Positions 1-5,714 of a DNA stretch of 16,099 nt are shown piece by piece. Under the pieces are notes generated by a model. It was given only the letters and a program-made list of their open reading frames with translations. It searched no databases and was not told the DNA's origin. Source of the stretch: Clostridia bacterium (GTDB lineage Bacteria; Bacillota_A; Clostridia; Oscillospirales; CAG-272); NCBI GenBank assembly GCA_017407885.1, contig JAFQVU010000043.1, forward strand, positions 1 through 16,099. The letters are read 5' to 3'. Both the position numbers and the translations under genes were made by a program. The stretch's first letter is position 1. Each line of letters begins with the position of its first letter.

Positions 1-285
1 AGATTCCGGGTATTGAAAAACCAGCCCCAACCTGAAGAGAAAGCGGCTGATCTGCTTGGGATCCGACCAAATATCCTCTCCGCCAACGAGTACCTGTCCC
101 GAGCTTGGCTTTGCAAGACCGTTAAAAAGCTGAACAAGCGTGGATTTTCCGGAGCCTGTGTGGCCCATCAAGCCGGTTATAACCCCGGCATTTATTTTAA
201 GCGAAACATCGTCAAGCGCCACCTTGCAAAACGGCGTATCCGGGGAATATACATATGACACGTTTTTAAGTTCAATAGCAATCAT
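1..285 (-). CDS. ecfA2: ECF transporter ATPase EcfA2, 5' part (runs off left edge)
   Basis: This is the first 95 codons of an ABC-type ATPase; the rest lies beyond the left edge. The N-terminus reads MIAIELKNVSYVYSPDTPF. A Walker A box GHTGSGKST lies at residues 41-49 and the Q-loop (LVFQYPES, Q91) is the last thing visible. The FQYPE form of the Q-loop is typical of EcfA2 subunits of energy-coupling factor transporters, which power vitamin or metal uptake together with EcfA1, the membrane protein EcfT and a substrate-binding S component. The ATG overlaps the ecfA1 stop as ATGA (282-285), so translation is probably coupled and the two ATPases are made in equal amounts. The signature motif and Walker B are not in the window. 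By family convention ecfT would be expected next, outside the window. Confidence 0.93.
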   Translation of the reverse strand, partial: MIAIELKNVSYVYSPDTPFCKVALDDVSLKINAGVITGLMGHTGSGKSTLVQLFNGLAKPSSGQVLVGGEDIWSDPKQISRFLFRLGLVFQYPES

Positions 286-1148
286 TTATTATCTCCAAGC
301 AGCTTCATAATCTCATCGGCACATTCGTCTACCGAAAGCTTGTCAATATCAACATTAACGCCTTCGCATTTTAACCCGTGGAGAAGTTCGACAGTCTGCG
401 GAACATCGAGTCCGATAGATTCAAGAAGCTCAACATTTGTAAATACCTCATTTGGCTTTCCATCAAGCTCAATTTTACCGTCATTGAGAACGATAACACG
501 ATCGCACATAGCCGCTTCATTCATATAGTGCGTAATGTGAAGGATTGTTATGCCGTACTCTCGGTTGAGTCTGATAATTGTGTCCATAACCTCGCGGCGA
601 CCAGCAGGGTCAAGCATTGCGGTGGACTCATCGAAAATGATGCATTTAGGCATCATGGCGATAATTCCGGCAACGGCAACTCTTTGTTTTTGTCCGCCCG
701 AAAGCTGATGCGGCGAATGACGGGCGAACTCTGTCATGCCTACTGCCTCAAGCGCATCATCAACGCGGCGGCGTATCTCTGACGGCTCTATGCCAAGATT
801 CTCCGGTCCGAACGCGATATCTTCTTCGACGATTGTGGCAACGAGCTGATTGTCGGGATTTTGGAATACCATACCGACATTTTTTCGATTCTCGAAAAGC
901 TGATCCTCAGTAAGATCAGGAGCGGTAATATCAAGTCCATCGACGGTGATCTTTCCGCTTGTAGGCGTGAGAATGAGATTAAGCAACTTCGCAAGCGTAG
1001 ATTTGCCCGAACCGTTGTGACCGAGCACCGCGACGAGCGAACCGCGCTCGATTTCAAGATCAAAGTCACGAAGCACAGCTACTTCTCTGCCGTCGTCATC
1101 CGTGTAGGAAAAATTCAATTTTTCGACTTTTATAAAGGTATCGCTCAT
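282..1148 (-). CDS. ecfA1: ECF transporter ATPase EcfA1
   Basis: Complete 288-residue ABC ATPase. Visible motifs are Walker A GHNGSGKST (43-51), Q-loop VFQNPDNQ (Q96), signature LSGGQKQRVAVAG (149-161), Walker B CIIFDE (169-174) followed by STAMLDP, and the switch histidine in HITHYM (H207). FQNPDNQ plus LSGGQKQRVAVAG is the EcfA1 pattern in Bacillota. Length fits the family (about 280). The protein would sit on the cytoplasmic face of the membrane as a heterodimer with EcfA2, hydrolysing ATP for S-component-dependent uptake. The S component, and therefore the substrate, cannot be told from this window. Its ATG overlaps the stop of pheA as ATGA (1145-1148), which couples it to an amino acid biosynthesis gene rather than to the ribosomal protein cluster where ecfA genes are often found. 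Confidence 0.95.
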   Translation of the reverse strand: MSDTFIKVEKLNFSYTDDDGREVAVLRDFDLEIERGSLVAVLGHNGSGKSTLAKLLNLILTPTSGKITVDGLDITAPDLTEDQLFENRKNVGMVFQNPDNQLVATIVEEDIAFGPENLGIEPSEIRRRVDDALEAVGMTEFARHSPHQLSGGQKQRVAVAGIIAMMPKCIIFDESTAMLDPAGRREVMDTIIRLNREYGITILHITHYMNEAAMCDRVIVLNDGKIELDGKPNEVFTNVELLESIGLDVPQTVELLHGLKCEGVNVDIDKLSVDECADEIMKLLGDNK

Positions 1149-2296
1149 TTTGTGTCCTCGTTATAATTACCTAAAAATCTGAATTCTGCAAGCTCATCAG
1201 AAAGAGCACAGATAAGGTTGAAAGTATGTATATCGCTCATCGAGCCGTTGAAATCAAGATAGAAACGGTATTCGAACGGCTGTGAGGGTATCGGACGGCT
1301 TTCAATTTTCGTTAGATTAAGACCAAGCGCCGAAAAATATCCGAGTATTCTCGAGAGTGTTCCTTCTCTGTGTGCAAGCGAAAATTGAATACTTATTTTA
1401 TCAGCATCGGGAGCAATAGTAAGTTCGCGCGAGATTGCAACAAATCGAGTGGTATTTACCTTTTCATTCTGTATACCGCGCTCAATAATTTCAAGGTCAT
1501 ACAGCTTTGCACAGTCTGCAGAGGCTATAGCAGCAAGATCGTCTCTGTTCGATTCTGCGGTAGTTCTTGCGGCAACAGCGGTATTGGCAGCCTGTGTAGC
1601 TGCAACGCCTAATTCCGAAATGAAATTAGAGCACTGACCAATAGCCTGCGGATGGGATAATATCTCTCGAATATCGTCCTTCTGTACGCCTTTTTTTGCG
1701 AGAAGGCAATGTTCAACCGGCAATCTGTGCGAGGCATAGATATATGCATCATTGTCCATGATAAGACGATAAACGTCGGTTACAGATCCATAAGTTGAAT
1801 TTTCCACCGGAAGAACTCCGTATTCGATCTCTCCCGAATGAAGAGCGGCAAAAATTTCCGCCCAGCTTGAGAAAAAGACTATATCAGCATCAGGATACAT
1901 TGTACGCGCCGCCTGAGCGGAGAACGCTCCGTCAACTCCCTGCGCTCCGACTTTTATTCCTTTGAATGAACGCGGAGCGGACTTTCCTGCTTCAAGCGCC
2001 GCATTAAAAAATGAACGCCATGCAGAAAATTCGCTTTTCAGCTCATATTGGTGAAGCTTTGACATATTCATAATGCCATCATATGTGCCGACCAGCTTTT
2101 CGCGTACATCCTCGGGGGATATTGCAGCTATTTTATCGAGCACCGCACGCTCGCGTGTTTCGTCGAACACCTTCATGTTATTTGCAAGTTTATACCTTGC
2201 CACACTTTCGGCAACACGTATACGTTTTTCAAGTAGTGTAATCAGCTGTGCATCTATCTGGTCGATCTCGGCACGGCACTGTGAAAGATCTTTCAT
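1145..2296 (-). CDS. pheA: bifunctional chorismate mutase / prephenate dehydratase (P-protein)
   Basis: A 383-residue fusion with three parts. Residues 1-85 are an AroQ-type chorismate mutase helix bundle (IDQIDAQLITLLEKR, then K36 and DETRER at 45-50). Residues 113-290 are prephenate dehydratase, with GAQGVDGAFS (118-126), GVLPVENSTYGS (160-171), SHPQAIGQCSNF (214-225) and the catalytic TRF (283-285). Residues 300-375 are a regulatory ACT domain with EGTLSRIL and ESRP (332-335), the phenylalanine-binding signature. The enzyme converts chorismate through prephenate to phenylpyruvate, committing carbon to phenylalanine, and is probably feedback-inhibited by phenylalanine. A ribosome binding site AAGGAG (2312-2307) lies 10 nt before the ATG. 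The methyltransferase stop is 29 nt upstream and the 3' end overlaps ecfA1 by 4 nt, so the genes are likely co-transcribed. No leader attenuator is visible upstream. Confidence 0.96.
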   Translation of the reverse strand: MKDLSQCRAEIDQIDAQLITLLEKRIRVAESVARYKLANNMKVFDETRERAVLDKIAAISPEDVREKLVGTYDGIMNMSKLHQYELKSEFSAWRSFFNAALEAGKSAPRSFKGIKVGAQGVDGAFSAQAARTMYPDADIVFFSSWAEIFAALHSGEIEYGVLPVENSTYGSVTDVYRLIMDNDAYIYASHRLPVEHCLLAKKGVQKDDIREILSHPQAIGQCSNFISELGVAATQAANTAVAARTTAESNRDDLAAIASADCAKLYDLEIIERGIQNEKVNTTRFVAISRELTIAPDADKISIQFSLAHREGTLSRILGYFSALGLNLTKIESRPIPSQPFEYRFYLDFNGSMSDIHTFNLICALSDELAEFRFLGNYNEDTK

Positions 2297-2325
2297 AATA
2301 AATTTGCTCCTTAACTATAGGACTC

Positions 2326-3195
2326 TTACTCCGCACACCAGCGCGCACTGCTTCCGCACGGAAGCGCCGCCCCTGTCTGGGATACCGGCAAACCAATCTC
2401 ATCCGAAGTTACCTTGCCGCCGTATCTCGCTGCTATATGGAGATTAAGAAGATATCCCGTTGTGGATGCGGAAAGTCCCGTTGTGTACGAATTAAGTAAA
2501 AAGAACAGCGGTTTATCGGAAAGCACCTGTGTTGTCAAAGCAACAAGATCATCAATATTCTCTTCTAACTTCCAGACTTCCCCCGACGGACCACGTCCAT
2601 AACTCGGTGGGTCCATTATTACCGCATCATACCGATTGCCGCGGCGTATTTCACGCTCGACAAATTTCTTGCAGTCATCGACGATGTAGCGTATCGGTGC
2701 GTCTGCAAGTCCCGAAAGTCTCGCGTTTTCCTTACACTGCGCAACCATCCCCTTCGCCGCATCAACGTGACAAACCGCCGCGCCTGCTTTTGCCGCGGCA
2801 ACAGTAGCACCGCCGGTATAGCCGAAGAGGTTCAGTACCTTGATAGGACGGTTTGCCTCGCGTATCAAACGTGAAAACCAATCCCAATTCACCGCCTGCT
2901 CGGGAAAAAGTCCGGTATGTTTAAATCCCATCGGACGGATGATAAATTCAAGTCCGAGATTATCATAAGCAAGCTTCCACTCACTCGGAAGCTTATTTTC
3001 GCGCCAAGCTCCGCCGCCTGAAGATGAACGACGATAAACTGCATCCGCCTGCTTCCAAAGCTTGTTTTTCTTTTGATTGTGCCAAATCACCTGCGGATCG
3101 GGACGTATGAGGATATATTTCCCCCACCGTTCAAGACGTTCACCGTCCGAGGTATCTATAAGCTCATAGTCCTTCCAATTATCTGCCTGCCACAT
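2326..3195 (-). CDS. class I SAM-dependent methyltransferase, RlmI/RlmK-like
   Basis: A 289-residue Rossmann-fold methyltransferase. The N-terminal ~85 residues are a beta-rich segment (WGKYILIRPDPQVIW). HTGLFPEQAVNWDW (93-106) precedes SAM motif I LNLFGYTGG (121-129), an acidic strand end VDAAKGM (144-150), VDDCKKF (172-178) and motif IV DPPSYGRGP (195-203). The last residues LPCGSSARW are typical of this family's end. The arrangement matches bacterial methyltransferases related to the RlmI/RlmK group (Methyltrans_SAM), whose known members modify 23S rRNA. The exact substrate base here is not determined, so no symbol is given. The start at 3195 is the only ATG/GTG/TTG in frame before an upstream stop (3235-3237), yet no good ribosome binding site sits next to it: the nearest AAAGGA (3232-3227) is about 31 nt away. 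Confidence 0.85.
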   Translation of the reverse strand: MWQADNWKDYELIDTSDGERLERWGKYILIRPDPQVIWHNQKKNKLWKQADAVYRRSSSGGGAWRENKLPSEWKLAYDNLGLEFIIRPMGFKHTGLFPEQAVNWDWFSRLIREANRPIKVLNLFGYTGGATVAAAKAGAAVCHVDAAKGMVAQCKENARLSGLADAPIRYIVDDCKKFVEREIRRGNRYDAVIMDPPSYGRGPSGEVWKLEENIDDLVALTTQVLSDKPLFFLLNSYTTGLSASTTGYLLNLHIAARYGGKVTSDEIGLPVSQTGAALPCGSSARWCAE

Positions 3196-3373
3196 ATGTG
3201 TATCTGCTTCTGTTTTGCAAAAGCGGTCCTTTCGTTAATTTATCATTTTTTATGACCATAGCTTTCGTTTAGCGAAAGCTTCTTTACATGTCCTTTTGCG
3301 CCGTGATTTGCGTAGCAAAACATCGCTTAATAAGCGATGTAACGCCAAAAAAGTAGTTTGAAAGATTTATCTT
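3196..3373. other. 178-bp gap between ruvB and the methyltransferase gene
   Basis: No credible gene lies here. Most of the gap is filled by copy A of a multi-hairpin element described separately (3255-3380). Between the element and the methyltransferase start, the minus strand has AAAGGA at 3232-3227 and a perfect 10-bp palindrome CACATATGTG (3191-3200) that contains the start codon. A 26-codon minus-strand reading frame begins at the ATG at 3259-3257, just after the last hairpin, and ends with TAA at 3181-3179, inside the methyltransferase gene and in another frame. It lacks a clear ribosome binding site next to the ATG. I see no convincing sigma-A promoter, so the methyltransferase is probably read from upstream. 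Confidence 0.6.
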
Positions 3374-3380
3374 TTAAACT
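3255..3380 (-). repeat. multi-hairpin intergenic element, copy A
   Basis: Read on the minus strand this holds four stem-loops. Hairpin I is a 12-bp stem with one G-T pair (3380-3369 with 3366-3355) and overlaps the ruvB stop. A run of six T follows (3352-3347). Hairpin II is an 8-bp stem CATCGCTT/AAGCGATG (3339-3332 with 3328-3321). Hairpin III is TTTGC/GCAAA (3319-3315 with 3311-3307). II and III can be enclosed by an outer stem TTTTG/CAAAA (3350-3346 with 3298-3294). Hairpin IV is AGCTTTCG/CGAAAGCT (3280-3273 with 3267-3260), preceded by GAAG and followed by ATGGT. The same order, spacing and flanking bases recur in copy B at 9792-9915, with different bases in the stems but pairing kept. 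Function is unknown. Candidates are an RNA processing or stability element, or a small mobile structured repeat. Confidence 0.7.
3347..3380 (-). terminator. possible weak intrinsic terminator after ruvB
   Basis: A 12-bp AT-rich stem with a 2-nt loop overlaps the ruvB stop codon. Two bases later, in the direction of transcription, comes a run of six T. This geometry resembles a Rho-independent terminator, but the stem has only four G-C pairs, so it may be leaky. It is also hairpin I of the repeated element, and the copy at 9792-9814 is followed by a less clean T-run. Its role as a terminator is therefore inference. Confidence 0.4.
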
Positions 3381-4468
3381 TCATCGCCCATCGACTGTGA
3401 GAAAATATCCATCTGACTCTCATCAGACGAATTTTTGCCCTGCGGTTCTCTCCACGGAAGATTAAGATGCTCATAAGCAAGCCGTGTTACACACCGTCCG
3501 CGTGGGGTGCGCGAGAGATAACCGATCTGCATAAGATACGGCTCATAGACATCTTCAAGCGTGATCGCTTCCTCGCCGACTGTTGCGGCGAGAGTTTCGA
3601 GTCCGACCGGACCACCACCGTAATACGTAATAATCGTTTCAAGCATTTTGCGGTCAATGTTGTCAAGTCCAAGCTCGTCTATCTCCATCATATTAAGCGC
3701 TGCAGAAGCGGTTTTACGGTCAATTTTGCCGTCACCGCGCACCTGCGCAAAATCGCGGACTCGCTTCAGAAGGCGGTTAGCTATACGAGGTGTTCCGCGA
3801 GAACGCGAAGCAAGTTCAAGTGCGCCTTCCTCGTCAATTGCTACGCCGAGTATAGATGCTGAACGGCGTATAATAAATGCAAGCTCTTCGACTGTATAGA
3901 GTTCAAGGCGCAGCAGAACGCCGAAACGGTCGCGAAGCGGCGTTGTAAGCTGACCTGCGCGGGTTGTCGCGCCAATAAGCGTGAAGCGCGGCAGCGGAAG
4001 ATGTATGCTCTGTGCAGACGGTCCTTTACCGATGATGATATCAACCGCAAAATCCTCCATCGCAGGATAAAGAATTTCCTCTACCTGACGAGGCAGACGG
4101 TGTATTTCATCAATAAACAGAACGTCTTTTTCATTTAAGTTAGTCAGAAGTGCTACGAGGTCTCCCTGCTTTTCAATCGCTGGACCGCTTGTTACTCGTA
4201 TACTTACACCAAGCTCGTTTGCTATGATATTTGAAAGCGTGGTTTTACCAAGACCGGGAGGACCATACAGAAGCACGTGATCAAGCGTATCGTCACGCAT
4301 TTTTGCTGCATCAATACTGATTTTCAGATTTTCTTTGGCTTTTGATTGACCGACATATTCTTCGAGTGTCGTTGGGCGCAGACTGCGTTCCGAATCCGCA
4401 TCCTCAGGTGAATATTCGGCGCCGACCAAACGGCTCTCGTACTCATTTTCTTCATCGAAATAGTTCAC
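3374..4468 (-). CDS. ruvB: Holliday junction branch migration helicase RuvB
   Basis: AAA+ motor that, with RuvA, drives branch migration of Holliday junctions. With the start chosen here it has 364 residues. Walker A GPPGLGKT is at 69-76, Walker B LFIDE at 117-121, sensor I GATTRAG at 166-172, and the arginine-finger segment LRDRFG at 178-183. The C-terminal winged helix includes [11 protein letters not shown] and [11 protein letters not shown] start at GTG 4468 rather than the longer ATG at 4486, because a perfect GGAGG (4480-4476) lies 7 nt upstream of the GTG and inside the longer version, while nothing like a ribosome binding site precedes the ATG. The gene lies 31 nt after ruvA in a ruvC-ruvA-ruvB order. 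The tail after about residue 340 ([16 protein letters not shown]) is acidic and probably flexible. Confidence 0.96.
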   Translation of the reverse strand: MNYFDEENEYESRLVGAEYSPEDADSERSLRPTTLEEYVGQSKAKENLKISIDAAKMRDDTLDHVLLYGPPGLGKTTLSNIIANELGVSIRVTSGPAIEKQGDLVALLTNLNEKDVLFIDEIHRLPRQVEEILYPAMEDFAVDIIIGKGPSAQSIHLPLPRFTLIGATTRAGQLTTPLRDRFGVLLRLELYTVEELAFIIRRSASILGVAIDEEGALELASRSRGTPRIANRLLKRVRDFAQVRGDGKIDRKTASAALNMMEIDELGLDNIDRKMLETIITYYGGGPVGLETLAATVGEEAITLEDVYEPYLMQIGYLSRTPRGRCVTRLAYEHLNLPWREPQGKNSSDESQMDIFSQSMGDEV

Positions 4469-4475
4469 GTTCTTC

Positions 4476-4480
4476 CCTCC
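4476..4480 (-). promoter_or_regulatory. ribosome binding site fixing the ruvB start
   Basis: GGAGG on the minus strand, 7 nt before GTG 4468-4466. It falls within codons 3-4 of the alternative reading from ATG 4486, so it argues for the shorter protein. The region before ATG 4486 (ATAGATAATAAAGT) has no comparable site. Confidence 0.8.
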
Positions 4481-4499
4481 TGTCATACTTTATTATCTA

Positions 4500-5099
4500 T
4501 CATTTCAACAATCGCTTGAGTGCAGTTGTTATAAGAGCTTCAAGCGGCATGGTGGATGAATCTATACCCGAAAGCGCCTCGGTTGCTTCTACTTTTGAGT
4601 ATCCGAGAACCAAAAGCGCATTTACCGCATCGGACAGCTTTCCGCTCGAAACAACTCCTGCAGGCGCGGCGGTAACAACCTCCGAGCCGAATTCTTTTGC
4701 AAGCTTGTCCTTAAGTTCAAGAACTATTCTCGCCGCAGTCTTTGCACCGATACCGTTTGCCTTACCGAGTGTCTTCGTGTCAGACGAACACACCGCCGCG
4801 GCAAACTGCTCGGGAGTGAGCGTCGAGAGTATTGATATCGCCGCCTTTGGACCTACTCCCGAAACGGTGATAAGCTGACGAAATGCAGAGTGCTCTTGAA
4901 CACTATAAAATCCAAACAGTTCCATTGCATCCTCGCGCACCGCAAGATAAGTATATAACTTTACCTTTTCACCGAGTTTTGACGATATCGCCGCAAGCGT
5001 TGTATTTGAAACAGTAAGCTTATAACCGACACCTCCGCAGTCAATGACGGCAGTATGCGGTTCAGTTAGACAAAGTTCTCCGTTGACATGGTAATACAT
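4500..5099 (-). CDS. ruvA: Holliday junction DNA-binding protein RuvA
   Basis: 199 residues, the usual RuvA length. Domain I is an OB fold (MYYHVNGEL, AVIDCGGVGYKLTV). Domain II carries two helix-hairpin-helix motifs, LITVSGVGPKAAISIL (around 76-91) and LGKANGIGAKTAARIVLELKDKL (around 111-133). The C-terminal domain III (about 150-199) is the part that contacts RuvB. RuvA tetramers hold the four-way junction and load RuvB rings. A GAGG ribosome binding site lies 8 nt before the ATG. The gene begins 20 nt after the ruvC stop, so it belongs to the ruvC promoter unit. Confidence 0.96.
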   Translation of the reverse strand: MYYHVNGELCLTEPHTAVIDCGGVGYKLTVSNTTLAAISSKLGEKVKLYTYLAVREDAMELFGFYSVQEHSAFRQLITVSGVGPKAAISILSTLTPEQFAAAVCSSDTKTLGKANGIGAKTAARIVLELKDKLAKEFGSEVVTAAPAGVVSSGKLSDAVNALLVLGYSKVEATEALSGIDSSTMPLEALITTALKRLLK

Positions 5100-5119
5100 A
5101 GCTGTTACCTCGTGTTATG

Positions 5120-5641
5120 TTAATTTTTACGTGTTGTGTAATAATCTTTGTTGAAATATCCACGCATTTTAGAGTTGCCCGTATTTGCGTGACAGATAGC
5201 AATGGCAAGCGCATCGCAGGTGTCATCGAGCTTTGGTGCATTTTCGAGTTTCAACAAAAGCTCGACCATATGCATGACTTGTTTTTTAACCGCTCTTCCG
5301 TATCCTACAACAGACTGTTTTACCTGAAGCGGTGTATATTCGCTGATATTAAGTCCATTTTGTTTTGCGCAAAGAAGTATCACTCCTCGCGCCTCTGCTA
5401 CCGGCACCATTGTCTTCTGGTTTGTATTAAAGAATAGCTCCTCTATTGCCATTTCATCGGGATGGTACATCTTTATAAGCTCGTCAAGATGGTTGTATAT
5501 CATCTCAAGCCGAGCCTCGACATCGGTGTGCGCAGGGGTTTGAATCGAGCCGTGCGCGAGTGTCGTGAAGCGCGAGTTTTTATATTCAATGATACCATAT
5601 CCCACAATTGCAATGCCGGGGTCGATTCCGAGAATTATCAT
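5120..5641 (-). CDS. ruvC: crossover junction endodeoxyribonuclease RuvC
   Basis: 173 residues, RNase H-fold Holliday junction resolvase. The four acidic metal ligands are visible: D7 in MIILGIDPG, E67 in AIEELFF, and D140 and D143 in LDDTCDALAIAICH. It cleaves junctions symmetrically in partnership with RuvAB. The ATG has GAGG 5 nt upstream (5650-5647). A consensus promoter sits directly upstream (5672-5700), so ruvC is the first gene of a ruvCAB unit separate from, or nested after, polA. Confidence 0.97.
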   Translation of the reverse strand: MIILGIDPGIAIVGYGIIEYKNSRFTTLAHGSIQTPAHTDVEARLEMIYNHLDELIKMYHPDEMAIEELFFNTNQKTMVPVAEARGVILLCAKQNGLNISEYTPLQVKQSVVGYGRAVKKQVMHMVELLLKLENAPKLDDTCDALAIAICHANTGNSKMRGYFNKDYYTTRKN

Positions 5642-5671
5642 TTTGTCCTCGCAAATAAATAATAATATATT

Positions 5672-5700
5672 ATTATATCATAAATATATCAGTTTGTCAA
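5672..5700 (-). promoter_or_regulatory. consensus sigma-A promoter of ruvCAB
   Basis: On the minus strand TTGACA (5700-5695) is followed after exactly 17 bp by TATAAT (5677-5672), with an extended -10 TGA directly before the -10 box. Transcription would start near 5665, about 25 nt before the ruvC ATG. No LexA-type palindrome (GAAC-N4-GTTC) overlaps it, so the sequence gives no sign of SOS control. Confidence 0.85.
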
Positions 5701-5714
5701 TCTTTTCCGGAGTC

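Noticed and set aside
13..258. 81-codon plus-strand frame at the left edge
   Set aside because: It is antisense to the start of ecfA2, which has a clear Walker A box and coupled start.
378..782. 134-codon open frame on the plus strand
   Set aside because: It lies wholly inside ecfA1 on the opposite strand, which has complete ABC motifs. No ribosome binding site or domain supports it. Similar antisense frames across polA, ruvB, pheA and clpE were dropped for the same reason.
3255..3380. CRISPR repeat or small transposon
   Set aside because: The hairpins differ in sequence from each other, there is no repeat-spacer pattern, no terminal inverted repeats with target duplication were seen, and no transposase lies nearby.
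5642..5714. Intrinsic terminator between polA and ruvC
   Set aside because: The AT-rich stretch has short self-complementary TA runs but no G-C stem followed by a T-run. The consensus promoter explains the region better.
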